From contig MPUH01000003.1 in NCBI GenBank assembly GCA_001970955.1, positions 124,001 to 188,000 of the forward strand: a stretch of 64,000 bases of DNA, in the 5' to 3' direction. This DNA is from Stentor coeruleus. Taxonomy: Eukaryota; Ciliophora; Heterotrichea; Heterotrichida; Stentoridae. Position numbers and translations under genes: made by a program. Below, in pieces: positions 1 through 9,822 of this stretch; the stretch's first letter is position 1, and each line of letters begins with the position of its first letter. The notes beneath the pieces were generated by a model. The model was not told the origin of the DNA and made no database searches. It saw nothing but the letters and a program-made list of their open reading frames with translations.

Positions 1-764
1 AATTTTGGAATCAGCTTAATATTTTTTTTTAAGATAAGACAAGCTCCAATAAAAAAAAGAAGTTTTATGCATATGATTCAAAAACAAAAAGTTTACTTAT
101 AGGAATTACTTAAAAGTTAAAGATTTGAATTTTAATGTATTTCTGAAAGGTAACAGATATTTTTTATGAATGATTATGAATTGTATTTTAATAGATGAAT
201 TCATATTAACTAGTTTAGTTTTTGGGTAATAATATGCAAATAATCAATAACGTAAGTGGAAAAATGTATTAAAACATTTAACTCAGATAATATGGTTAAA
301 TATTTCATAGTAAAAATTAACTTGATATTCAATAAATTCTTACAAGTGCAGTCTTAATTATTATAATAATCTTAATAAAACTTTTATTAACTTATAAAAA
401 GAATAAATTCTCTTCAAATTCACTACTTTTAAAATTAATTTTTCAATAAACTCTTTAAATATAAACCCTACATAAATTATTACTGATTTTACATAAATAT
501 TCCACTTATCCATACAACATTTTTTAGTTCATTCTAGATTTTTCTATTTTAAAATCCTTTATACATCCCATTACCCAACTTAATAAACCTTTAAAATCTT
601 ATTGTAAATAACAAAAATCCAATTATAAACCCTTTTATCAATCATCTCTAATTATCCTATCAAATAAAACATTTTATATTTCCAATAAAATCTAAAAACA
701 TTATCTCTTCTGAATACTACCTAAATTTTAATTACCATACTAACTTGTAGCTATAATTAGTATA
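1..764. other. AT-rich intergenic, no gene seen
   Basis: Very AT-rich sequence with short poly-A and poly-T runs. I see no open frame with protein-like composition and no RNA-gene signature. The right part must hold the promoter of the RING-finger gene that starts at 765. Confidence 0.6.
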
Positions 765-1526
765 ATGGGAAATAGAACCAACAATAACAGATCAGAATCC
801 TTACCTCTAAACCCAATAAACCCTCCAAGTGAGGGATCTTCAAACATAGAAAGAGGGATTACATCAGTCCCAACCCATCAACTAAATGCTCATTTACTAG
901 GTAATTCTCTTAATATCATAGGATCAGAGTCATCATTCAAGTTTACTTTCACTTTTGATAGTCTAATTGAAGGAACTATGTCCGTATATTTCTTTGCCGC
1001 TGAGAGTTTAAATGCTAAAGGAGCAACCGAGTGTTATTATATCGACACTCAAAGATACCCATCTCCAGTAACCAAACCATTTCCTGCATCTATAGACCAA
1101 GTATGTCCTGAGAGTTTTGAATTTGACTTAAACAAATACTCATTCCAAGAACTAACTTTTGCTGACAGAAAAACTTATCCAGTAATAGTCGAGTTAAGAA
1201 CAGTAGATTCTCCAAACATAATTGAAAGTTCATATATAAAATTTAGAATTGGAGGTTCTAATTGGCAGCCTGAACTGATTAAACAGAAATTTACTTATGG
1301 TCCTGATGTTTATGAACTTAATGAAATCTTTGGCCATATTGGTAATGATGAAGAAACTAAAGAATGTGTTGTGTGTCTGACAAACCCTAAAGAAACATTA
1401 GTTGTACCTTGTGACCATATGTGCTTATGCATGGATTGTGCTAATATTATGAGAAGCCATTATGACTCAAAGTGCCCAATGTGCAGAACTGAAGTTCAAA
1501 GCTTGATGCATATTATTCATACGTAA
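765..1526 (+). CDS. MGRN1/RNF157-like RING E3 ubiquitin ligase
   Basis: Probable E3 ubiquitin ligase of the MGRN1/RNF157 (plant LOG2) family, 253 aa. Residues about 45-165 form the beta-rich substrate-binding region seen in this family. The segment around residues 160-190 (IGGSNWQPELIKQKF, then a Y-x-L-x-E-I-F/Y-G block) matches the family linker. A C3HC4 RING follows at about 201-243: ECVVC, then PCDHMCLCMDCA, then CPMCR. The second residue is Gly (MGNRTN), compatible with N-myristoylation, which members of this family use for membrane association. The start is the first Met after stops and gives that Gly-2. The gene converges on the next one with a 34-bp gap. The RING assignment is firm; the subfamily is inferred from the linker and RING spacing. 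Confidence 0.85.
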   Translation: MGNRTNNNRSESLPLNPINPPSEGSSNIERGITSVPTHQLNAHLLGNSLNIIGSESSFKFTFTFDSLIEGTMSVYFFAAESLNAKGATECYYIDTQRYPSPVTKPFPASIDQVCPESFEFDLNKYSFQELTFADRKTYPVIVELRTVDSPNIIESSYIKFRIGGSNWQPELIKQKFTYGPDVYELNEIFGHIGNDEETKECVVCLTNPKETLVVPCDHMCLCMDCANIMRSHYDSKCPMCRTEVQSLMHIIHT

Positions 1527-1560
1527 TCTATATCCTTAAAACTATTAGTATGATAAGTTT

Positions 1561-2010
1561 TTAGATGTTGTTTAGTTCTTTAAGGACATCATCTACTTCT
1601 TGATGATGTTTTTCAGGGTTTTCTCGTAGCTGTTTTTCTTCGTCTAAGAAGTCAAATTCGAACTTGTGCTCGTGGATTGGGAAATTCGGCTTTTCTGAAG
1701 GGACATGATGATTGTTTACTGTTGTATTTACATACGCAGGAGCTTCGACAATGCTTGAATTTATGTTGACTACTGGAAGTGTTTGGGATAATGGTCCTTC
1801 TGGCTGATATGCTTGGGATTCATTTTTAGTGAATTTTGAAGCAACGTCTAAGTCATGAGAATCTCGCTTATCGTTTTGTTTTTTTCCTTCATTCACTACT
1901 TCAGCCTCACCATCTTCGTTGTGAGGGTTCATGGAATGCTTGTCTGTGATAGTTTCTTTTTTGACAATTACGGGCAAGGATTTAGTACTTTTTGTATTCG
2001 AACAACCCAT
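1561..2010 (-). CDS. Small hypothetical protein with N-terminal acylation signal
   Basis: I do not recognise this 149-aa protein. The open frame runs four codons further upstream (MAIN), but the internal Met at 2010 gives MGCSNTKS, a typical N-myristoylation plus palmitoylation signal, so I place the start there. The rest is hydrophilic and low in complexity, rich in Asn, Glu, Lys and His, with an acidic and basic C-terminal helix ending KELNNI. It is probably a peripheral membrane protein. No catalytic motif is visible. It is convergent with the RING gene at 765-1526. Confidence 0.6.
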   Translation of the reverse strand: MGCSNTKSTKSLPVIVKKETITDKHSMNPHNEDGEAEVVNEGKKQNDKRDSHDLDVASKFTKNESQAYQPEGPLSQTLPVVNINSSIVEAPAYVNTTVNNHHVPSEKPNFPIHEHKFEFDFLDEEKQLRENPEKHHQEVDDVLKELNNI

Positions 2011-2260
2011 ATTTATTGCCAATTTTTATACTTTTTGCATTGATAGCTTGATATTTAGATAATTTAGTTAAAGATGGGATAATATGATAGATTTAGTAAG
2101 AAAATTCTATTTATTTTTTGGTAAATAATGTTTTGGATTTGGGTTGTAAAAAGCTATTTCTAATGAAATCATTATTTTAATAGCCAATTAAAGTTAATTT
2201 TAATCGATTTAAATTTCCATGTTTTAATCAGAAAACTAGCTTAAAAACTATTTTAAAATA

Positions 2261-3682
2261 ATGGAAAGTAGACTTTTGAGAGTCAACTCTGAAACAATTA
2301 AAATATTTGCAGAAAGGACAATAACTAAGCCTATTCAGAAGAATTCCCATTATGGTATCTCATCAATTTCAAAATATGATTTTTCAACATCTCCAAACAT
2401 AAGGAAAAATTTACCCCAAACATCTATCCTTCTAGCTTCATCACCAAGTAATGTGATACAATTTGATAAAGCTGCATTGCAGGAGTATACAAGTTTAAAA
2501 TCTATAGACCATGAAACTGAAGTAATTACAATGAAAGGACTTGATAATGTGACAGTAACAAAACACTTAAGAAATCTTATTACAGAACTATGCATCCTAA
2601 ACCCATCCTGTCGAATAATTAAAGATATTTTCGAAGTAAGCTCAGGAGTATACAAATACATATACACTTCTGACTTAAAAAGAATTAAAACAGTCAGCGA
2701 TATAACAAAATCCATAAACGAAGTTATGATAAGTGGTAGGCACCGAGTTTATTTAAAAGATTTCCACCCAACAACAAATCCTTATTCAACTCGTAAGCCA
2801 AGTTCTAAACCCACTTATCACAGTATTGACTTTCTAGGCCCAAGTGACCCATTCCAAATTCCTATCTCTGAAACAAATAGCTTAAAAACTCCAGTACTTA
2901 AAACAAGAAAGCGAATATTTCATAGTAGAAATAGTATAAGACTCTCAACAGCTGATAGACAAATAATCCATCATAAATCCCCAATAAAACTAACTTCATA
3001 CAAAAGTGGTAGTAAAGTTAAAGAAGGTACAGGAGGTTTTAAAAAGCCTCTCCTTTTCTTCCCAAATGAAAAAAGGGCATGGAAAAGTCATAGAAACCTT
3101 CTAACACAAGCCAGTACTCCAAAACCATCCAGATCAGTAATTTCCCCAAGTATTTTTAAAGATATTATTAACTCTGAAGAAGTTTGTGAAAATTACGCAT
3201 TGTCTCGTCAAGAATTCGCTAATATGCTAAGTGATTATACATATGTTAAAGGAAAAAATAAACATATAGAAACTGAAGATATAGCCAATTATTATTCTTT
3301 TGGTATTTCAGTTTTCAAAGCTTTAGAGCCGAAGTTTTTATATAAAAACACTTTGACATGGGAAGAGTTTGTGAAAATATACATGATCATCGTTCTTAAA
3401 CGAAGCAGCTATACTGAAACATTAGAGTTTATATTAAACTATTTAAATGTTAGAAGTTTAGCACAAGCGAAAAGTGTTGATCTTTCACAATTCGAAGCCT
3501 CATCAAGGATGTTTATTGATAAAGCGAAAAAAGTCTTAAAGGTTGTTGTTGATAATAAATTTGAAAGCTTTTTTAGTAAAGAAACTGTTGAAGCTTTACA
3601 AAAAGCTGATGTGTCGATTTATGACTTAAGGATTTTAGTAGGGCTGATTGTATCCTCAAGTAATCAGAGCTTAGAATTTTAG
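2261..3682 (+). CDS. Hypothetical protein, 473 aa
   Basis: I do not recognise a family. The single open frame has normal coding composition. The first 280 residues are basic and Ser/Thr/Lys-rich, probably disordered. A more helical C-terminal part (about 305-465) contains an EF-hand-like or helical bundle stretch: a D/Y-rich loop, then F-x-K-A-L-E-P-K-F, then an LTWEEFVKIYMIIVLK segment reminiscent of the second helix of an EF-hand pair, but no canonical calcium loop is present. The ATG follows an A-rich leader. An ordinary host gene seems likely; function unknown. Confidence 0.6.
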   Translation: MESRLLRVNSETIKIFAERTITKPIQKNSHYGISSISKYDFSTSPNIRKNLPQTSILLASSPSNVIQFDKAALQEYTSLKSIDHETEVITMKGLDNVTVTKHLRNLITELCILNPSCRIIKDIFEVSSGVYKYIYTSDLKRIKTVSDITKSINEVMISGRHRVYLKDFHPTTNPYSTRKPSSKPTYHSIDFLGPSDPFQIPISETNSLKTPVLKTRKRIFHSRNSIRLSTADRQIIHHKSPIKLTSYKSGSKVKEGTGGFKKPLLFFPNEKRAWKSHRNLLTQASTPKPSRSVISPSIFKDIINSEEVCENYALSRQEFANMLSDYTYVKGKNKHIETEDIANYYSFGISVFKALEPKFLYKNTLTWEEFVKIYMIIVLKRSSYTETLEFILNYLNVRSLAQAKSVDLSQFEASSRMFIDKAKKVLKVVVDNKFESFFSKETVEALQKADVSIYDLRILVGLIVSSSNQSLEF

Positions 3683-4158
3683 TGAAAAAAATAATAAATA
3701 TGTTTTAAGATATAAATTGAGGAATAAAATTGAAGTTTTAAAACAAAACCAGTGCTAAATTGTCACTAAAACTTAAGCTATCATTAGAAGTCTAGGTCTA
3801 GAAAAATCATATTTTTATTTCATCAGCCAAAAACTCATAAATACCAAAACTTCATGTCAACTTATGCTAAATATTAATAAGGATGCAGTATCTTCAAGAA
3901 AGGGTGCTTGGACTTAGAAAACTAAAAATAAAAAAAAATTAGCTTTTCTATGATAAACTCAACTAATTCACCATAAGCAAACACTAGATGTAATTATACT
4001 GATTATTTTTTTCTTTTAACTAAAGGGTAAATCAGTTAAACTACTTACACCTTCATCAATAAAAAAAGCAGGGTCTTGAAGTTTTTTAATTGACACAAGC
4101 AGTTTGTCTACCATATAATCTAACATAAACTATTTTAAATTTTGAATGGGGGCTACAA
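3683..4158. other. Intergenic, no gene seen
   Basis: AT-rich spacer between two plus-strand genes. A short frame near 3880-3915 reads RKGAWT, the opening of a Myb repeat, but nothing Myb-like follows, so I call no gene here. Confidence 0.5.
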
Positions 4159-4788
4159 ATGCTTAGTGAAAAAGAAATCACTATACTGTCGCTGATACGA
4201 GGAGTGAGTTTTGTCTCAGTAGCATTATCAATACCTCGCAATGAGGTTATAAAAATAGTTATCAACAATGATTGCTCTGAGTTCTGGAATCAAATCAGAA
4301 AAGAGCTTTTGAGTATGGCTGAAACTAATGGGAACAAATATACATGTAAAGCTTTTTGTTTAGATAAAGAACGGCTTAATATACTTAAGGCTTATAAAGA
4401 ACCATCTCATGTTATATGCCTTGATGAGTTTCCTAGAAAAAAGAAGAATTTTCAAATAGATGAAGAAGAGGATAAGAAACCTGAGGAATCTCTTGTAACT
4501 CATTCTTCTTTTCTAAAGAGCATTAATAAAAAGAAGTCTAAAGGGGTGATACTAGATAAAATCACTGCTAAAAGCAAAGAGTTTTTAGTACTTGAAGCTG
4601 AAAAACTCAGTTCACGCTTTGGGATTTGTGAGAAATATGATGTTGATAGGATGATTCTTAAGGATTGGACAAGATCTTTTCATAAAACTGGACGTATTCG
4701 CGCAAGCACAAAAAAGTACGCTGCAGCTTCAGAATTACTTCAGAAAGCTTATAATGAGTTGTTGTATGAATTCAATAACCCTAGTTAA
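4159..4788 (+). CDS. Hypothetical protein, possible helix-turn-helix C-terminus
   Basis: I do not recognise this 209-aa protein. The N-terminal 55 residues are helical and hydrophobic. The middle (about 95-130) is Lys- and Glu-rich. The last 70 residues look like a compact helical domain with a helix-turn-helix flavour (LSSRFGI, then VDRMILKDWTRSFH, then several basic positions), so DNA binding is possible but unproven. The start codon is the first Met of the frame; an earlier out-of-frame ATG at 4144 opens only a six-codon frame. No partner gene is suggested by position. Confidence 0.5.
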   Translation: MLSEKEITILSLIRGVSFVSVALSIPRNEVIKIVINNDCSEFWNQIRKELLSMAETNGNKYTCKAFCLDKERLNILKAYKEPSHVICLDEFPRKKKNFQIDEEEDKKPEESLVTHSSFLKSINKKKSKGVILDKITAKSKEFLVLEAEKLSSRFGICEKYDVDRMILKDWTRSFHKTGRIRASTKKYAAASELLQKAYNELLYEFNNPS

Positions 4789-5310
4789 TTATTTCAGATT
4801 GAAAATACCTAAAGCAATTATATGATTATTTTGAATACTATAATACTATGATTTCCTTAGATTTATATGTAGTTAACTGATTGTTTTATAAACAAAATTA
4901 GATTATAGATAAGCTCAAGGTTTAGATAAATATATTTGAAGATACTATTTGGGAAAATACGTTAGAAATTTAAATGAGTTTATCATAGGAAGATTAGTAA
5001 TACCAACTACTCATCTTAAATCTTTAAATTATTATTCATAGGTATTTTAAAAAATATAGTATCTCGATAAAAATCGTATTCTCAGAGAAAAGGGGCAAAA
5101 TAAGTTATTAAATTTTAGTCCGTTAGAAAAATTATTGCAAATCTTGCTCACAAAACCAAATCTTCCTCATGCTTCTGAAAAATCACACATTTAAAATCAA
5201 AAAAAACTTCAATTCACATTAAATTTTATATCTTCATAACCTTAGATGTCTCGGTTTTTAAAGGTTATTTAATAATTTAATATACAAGTGACACAATGCA
5301 AATCGATAAA
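4789..5310. other. Intergenic, no gene seen
   Basis: AT-rich convergent spacer between the hypothetical gene ending at 4788 and the minus-strand DP gene. No RNA or protein signature was found. Confidence 0.5.
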
Positions 5311-6441
5311 TTAAAAGTGAATCTTACTTGGAGCTTTGCATGCTAGTGACTCAAAAAGGTCTATAGGAATATCAGGAGATTGCATAGGCCTTTTATATAG
5401 CCCCAGCTGTATAAGCACATCAATATCGCCAAAAAGTTTAATCTGCTTATTGAATTTAGCTGTAATATCTGTTTTGCTTTTATTACTTTCTATTCTTAAC
5501 TAAATATCTCTTACTTTATTTGTATGATGTTCTTCTGTAGCTGCAATAATAAAAGGAAAGTCGATACAATCATCATTTTTCTTTTTATCTGAGTTTCTTA
5601 ATATTAGTTCATATAACGAAAAATAACGTTTGCATATTTCACGAAGAGATTCACGTTTATTCTCTAAAGTGTTTTTAGCTTTAGAAATATTATCAGTAAG
5701 AGTTTCATTTTCTTCTGATTGCATTGTTGGTAGACCTGTCCAGAAATATTTTTTTTCATTTTTCCCAACAACTCCACAGGCTTCTAAAACATTTAACGAA
5801 TCATAAATTCTCCTTAAAATATTCCTTTCTTCTTTTTCTCTGTCGATTTCTTTGTTCGCTTCCATCTCTAAAACAACCTCTTCAGCCATTTCCTTATATG
5901 AAACTCTTCCTTTTTGTATGAGGATATCTCTAATTTTCTTACTTAGTATTTTTAATCCTTTATTAACTCTTGGAGTAGTCATATCATTAGGAACTTCTAT
6001 ACTAGCAAAAGTTGGTTTGTTTTCAGAAGTGCAATCATCACTTAGATCTTCTTGAGGTTCTTGTTTAATTAACGTTTCTATAAGATCAAGTTCAGATGGT
6101 TCAGCTAATTCTATTAAAGCTTTTGATTGAAAACTTTTTAAAAACTCTTTCCTGATCTCAGTAACAGTTTTATTAAAAGATTCTTCAATTTCAGGAAGGT
6201 TACTATGATATTCCTTCGAAATATAAGTAGTCAATTCACTAACTGAAGGGGGACTAAAAAAATTCCCATGCTCTGGGGAGTATCCAAAATGCAGAAAAAT
6301 ATAATAAAGTGTAGTATCGGATGCTAAATAAGGGATATATCTACTTAAAATCCCAATAACTTCACCTCCAGAACCTAATTCTGAAATTAACTGCTTTATA
6401 TGAGAAGGTAAGTGTTTATGAGATTCTAACGTACTTACCAT
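5311..6441 (-). CDS. DP transcription factor (E2F dimerisation partner), two exons
   Basis: Encodes a DP-family protein, the obligate partner of E2F in cell-cycle transcription; 371 aa after splicing. Residues about 160-245 form the winged-helix DNA-binding domain (GLKILSKKIRDILIQKG, then SYKEMAEEVV, then the DP/E2F signature R-R-I-Y-D-S-L-N-V-L) followed by W-x-GLPT. A leucine-rich dimerisation helix and a DP C-terminal beta region (FPFIIAATEE) follow. The first exon runs into a stop at 5500, but excising the 15-nt intron at 5500-5514 continues the frame for 60 more residues (KLFGDIDVLIQLGLYK), which match the DP C-terminal domain. The N-terminal 150 residues are poorly conserved. The gene lies divergent to the Rab gene. 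Confidence 0.8.
5500..5514 (-). other. 15-nt spliceosomal intron in the DP gene
   Basis: Reads GTAAGAGATATTTAG on the minus strand. Removal joins NK to LRIES in frame and restores the conserved DP C-terminus. The length is typical of heterotrich ciliate introns. Confidence 0.8.
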
Positions 6442-6614
6442 ATTATTTTCATCATAGGAGAATAATAAGCTATATAATGATATTCACTGTTATCATTAGC
6501 TTGTGATACTTTTTTTATGCTTTTGACTATTTGTTGGGGTTGCTATTTAAAACTTTTCTTTTTGTTGATTTAAGCTAAAAGTGTCTTAAGAGTCAAAGTG
6601 AAATTATTCTTAAG

Positions 6615-7214
6615 ATGGATGACTACGACTATCTATTCAAAGTTCTTCTAATAGGTGATAGCTCGGTTGGGAAAACTTCAGTACTTCTTCGATATGTGGA
6701 TGACAAATTCAATGCAGAGTTTCAAACAACTATTGGGGTGGACTTTAAAGTGAGCTCATTTCAGATGAATGGTAAGACCATTAAGCTCCAATTATGGGAT
6801 ACAGCTGGGCAGGATAGGTTTAAAAACATTGTCGCCAGTTATTATCGAGGAGCACATGGGATTATGCTAATGTATGATATCACTAACCAGACAAGTTTTC
6901 AAAATGTTCAAAGATGGTTCGATGAATCACAAAACTACCTGCAAAGGTCTATTCCAAAACTATTAATCGGTAACAAGGCTGACTTGGCTAGTCAAAGAAC
7001 CGTAAGAATGGAAGATGCAAAAGCTCTGGCTGACCGTTTAGGCCTGGAGTATATAGAAACTTCAGCTAAAAACAGCATAAACATAAAATCAGCCTTTGAA
7101 ACTCTAACAAGAAGTATCATGGCCAGCAATACTGTAGCAGTCCAAGGAGTAGCAACAAAAGGGACAAAAGTAAGTGCATCAAAGCCTGTGCAAACTGGTT
7201 GCTGCAAAGGTTGA
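6615..7214 (+). CDS. Rab-family small GTPase
   Basis: Canonical Rab GTPase of 199 aa acting in membrane traffic. All guanine-nucleotide motifs are intact: G1 GDSSVGKT (about 14-21), G2 TTIGVDF, G3 WDTAGQDRF, G4 GNKAD and G5 ETSAK. The sequence around the switches is closest to the Rab1/Rab8/Rab35 group (DYLFKVLLIGDSSVGKT, YYRGAHGIM). The C-terminus QTGCCKG supplies twin cysteines for geranylgeranylation. It ends in TGA. If TGA were read as Trp the cysteines would be buried by an extension, so this gene supports a standard code. It is convergent with SDHA, 46 bp apart. Confidence 0.95.
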   Translation: MDDYDYLFKVLLIGDSSVGKTSVLLRYVDDKFNAEFQTTIGVDFKVSSFQMNGKTIKLQLWDTAGQDRFKNIVASYYRGAHGIMLMYDITNQTSFQNVQRWFDESQNYLQRSIPKLLIGNKADLASQRTVRMEDAKALADRLGLEYIETSAKNSINIKSAFETLTRSIMASNTVAVQGVATKGTKVSASKPVQTGCCKG

Positions 7215-7260
7215 ATAGTTAATTTCTAACGAATTCTGAGTTAAATCAGCTACTTAAAGT

Positions 7261-9132
7261 TTAATAAACTCTTTTAGCAGGAGGAATGGCGTGCATTTCC
7301 TTAGGATCAAGGGTTTCCGCAATCACAGGTCTATATTCTAGCTTCACAGGGTCTTCAACATTCTTCAAAAAGCTCAAAGTATGCTTCATCCAATTAGTAT
7401 CATCTCTATTAGGATAATCATCTCTAGCATGAGCTCCTCTACTTTCTTTCCTAGTCTCTGCACCTACAATAGTTTGTTTAGCACAAAGAAGTAAGTTTTC
7501 AAGCTCTAAAGTTTCAATAAGATCAGTATTAAACACAACTCCTCTATCAGTTGTCTTTACTTCTTTCAAAAGCTTACATACTTCTTCTAATTTCTTACAC
7601 CCAGTCTGTAAACTTTTTTCTTCTCTAAAAACAGCAGCGTGTAATTGCATAACATCTTGCATTTTCTCTCTAATTTGAGCTGTAGAATAAGATCCATTAG
7701 CAGTTCTGTATTTATCAAGTTTTTCAATACTTTCTTCACCAGCATTGGCTGGAAGATCAGGTTGTGGGTCACCAGGATTGAATTCTTTTTTAGTTGTCAA
7801 AGCTGCGGCACGACCAAAGATGACGATGTCTAATAAAGAATTTGCTCCAAGACGATTAGCTCCATGAACTGAAGCTGAAGCACATTCTCCTGCAGCTAAA
7901 AGACCTGGGACAATTCTTTCAACTCCATCTGGCCCTCTGGTTAGAACATGAGTTTGCCAGTCAGTTGGTATTCCACCCATATTATAGTGAACAGTTGGAA
8001 TGACTGGAATTGGTTCTTTAGTTACATCAACTCCTGCAAAAATCTTAGCTGATTCACTGATTCCTGGAAGTCTTTGATGTAAAACTTCAGGAGGAAGATG
8101 GTCTAAATGTAAGAAAATATGATCTTTCTTAGATCCAACTCCTCTACCTTGAAGGATTTCTACAGTCATAGCTCTACTGACAACATCTCTTGAAGCAAGA
8201 TCTTTAGCAGTTGGTGCATATCTTTCCATAAATCTTTCACCTTGAGAATTTCTTAAAATCCCACCCTCTCCTCTACAGCCTTCAGTAATCAAACATCCTG
8301 CTCCATAAATCCCTGTTGGATGAAACTGGACAAATTCTAAATCTTGATTTGGTAAACCAGCTCTAGATACTAAAGCATTCCCATCTCCAGTACAAGTATG
8401 AGCTGAAGTACATGAAGCAAAAGCTCGGCCATAACCACCAGTAGCTAAAACAGTCTGTTTAGCTCTAATTCTATGAATTGACCCATCACTCATATTCATG
8501 GCAATAACACCTCTACATTCACCATTGACCATAATCAGATCTAAGACAAAATATTCAACAAAGAAAATACAATTATATCCCAATGCTCTTCCAAAAAGTG
8601 TATGAAGCATAGAGTGACCTGTCCTATCAGCAACAGCTGCACATCTATAAGCTTGGCCTCCTTTACCAAATTCAAGACTCTGTCCACCGAAAGCTCTTTG
8701 ATAGATTTTTCCTTGTTCAGTCCTACTAAATGGCATACCATAGCCTTCAAGTTCATAGACAGCATCAATAGCCTCTCTACACATATAATGAATTGCGTTC
8801 TGATCACCAAGCCAATCACTACCTTTGACTGTGTCATAGAAATGCCATCTCCAGTCATCTTTTGTCATGTTTCCTAATGCTGCGTTTATACCTCCTTGGG
8901 CTGCTACAGTATGAGAACGAGTTGGGAAGAGCTTAGATAGACAAGCTGTTTTGAAGCCAATTTCTGCCAAGCCAAAAGCCGCTCGGAGACCAGCTCCACC
9001 TGCTCCTACAACGACAGCGTCATAAGTGTGGTCATATATGGTATAGGCGAATTTCTTTGACTCGGAGACTGAGCCTGATGGTGTCGTGTTCTTTAAGATA
9101 CCGAAATGTCTTGCTAAGAGCTGCCTTAACAT
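7261..9132 (-). CDS. SDHA: Succinate dehydrogenase flavoprotein subunit, mitochondrial
   Basis: Flavoprotein subunit of respiratory complex II, 623 aa, oxidising succinate to fumarate in the mitochondrial matrix. The N-terminus [13 protein letters not shown] is a basic amphipathic targeting peptide. A Rossmann FAD motif follows ([17 protein letters not shown]), then [10 protein letters not shown] with the His that binds FAD covalently, [21 protein letters not shown] around the substrate site, the RDVVSRA active-site region, and the C-terminal [11 protein letters not shown] block. Length and end (KRVY) fit the eukaryotic family. There are no introns or disruptions. Confidence 0.97.
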   Translation of the reverse strand: MLRQLLARHFGILKNTTPSGSVSESKKFAYTIYDHTYDAVVVGAGGAGLRAAFGLAEIGFKTACLSKLFPTRSHTVAAQGGINAALGNMTKDDWRWHFYDTVKGSDWLGDQNAIHYMCREAIDAVYELEGYGMPFSRTEQGKIYQRAFGGQSLEFGKGGQAYRCAAVADRTGHSMLHTLFGRALGYNCIFFVEYFVLDLIMVNGECRGVIAMNMSDGSIHRIRAKQTVLATGGYGRAFASCTSAHTCTGDGNALVSRAGLPNQDLEFVQFHPTGIYGAGCLITEGCRGEGGILRNSQGERFMERYAPTAKDLASRDVVSRAMTVEILQGRGVGSKKDHIFLHLDHLPPEVLHQRLPGISESAKIFAGVDVTKEPIPVIPTVHYNMGGIPTDWQTHVLTRGPDGVERIVPGLLAAGECASASVHGANRLGANSLLDIVIFGRAAALTTKKEFNPGDPQPDLPANAGEESIEKLDKYRTANGSYSTAQIREKMQDVMQLHAAVFREEKSLQTGCKKLEEVCKLLKEVKTTDRGVVFNTDLIETLELENLLLCAKQTIVGAETRKESRGAHARDDYPNRDDTNWMKHTLSFLKNVEDPVKLEYRPVIAETLDPKEMHAIPPAKRVY

Positions 9133-9822
9133 ATTTATTAAAATCTACGGCTTAAAACCATTTAGGGTACACGGGAGGAATATATGAATTTGGTCTTGGA
9201 AGAGACTGAAAATGCCTGTGTGAAGTGAGGTATTGTTTATGGTTTTTAGGATAATATTTTTAGTTTAAGTTGGATAGCTAGATAATTGTTATTTTATATA
9301 ATGACTTGATTTTTCCATTTCTGATTATTTTGACGCAAACATTTTCCAGTGATCTATGACTTTTAAAAAATTTAATCATTTTCTATATAAGCAAAGTGTT
9401 CAATATATACCCATCATAAAAAATTAAAAAAAATAATAGAGCTCAAACTACTAAATGACCAAAAAGATTTCGACATACAAATTCATAGGCAATACTAAAA
9501 AGACAGAATATATCTATTTATAGCTTTTAAGTAAAATTGGTAAAGTTTATGAAGAATGTAAACACTTTAATAATCTCAAACAAGAATAATTATATTGTAT
9601 TATTGAGCATTATAATGCAATAAATTAAGAAATAAGATGCATTGAAAAAAACATAAAAATACTAAAGTTATTAATAAATCCTAACCTAATTATTGGCTTA
9701 TTATCAAAAGCTGAAAATTATAAAGCTAGTTTATTATAAGATTTATGCAAATATAAAATTTAAAGTAAAAATATATTCAGTAATAATTTCTTAAAAAATA
9801 AAGCTATTAGTTAGTCTAGATT
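9133..9822. other. Intergenic, no gene seen
   Basis: AT-rich spacer between the SDHA start and the 3' end of the GTPase-like array. No gene signature was found. Confidence 0.5.

Noticed and set aside
3880-3920. Myb-repeat start RKGAWT in the spacer after the 473-aa gene
   Set aside because: Only six residues match, the frame stops at once, and no further Myb helix is found.
6615-7214. UGA as a Trp codon (Blepharisma-type code)
   Set aside because: The Rab prenylation motif and the nucleotidyltransferase end at TGA, and long genes use TGG for Trp without in-frame TGA.
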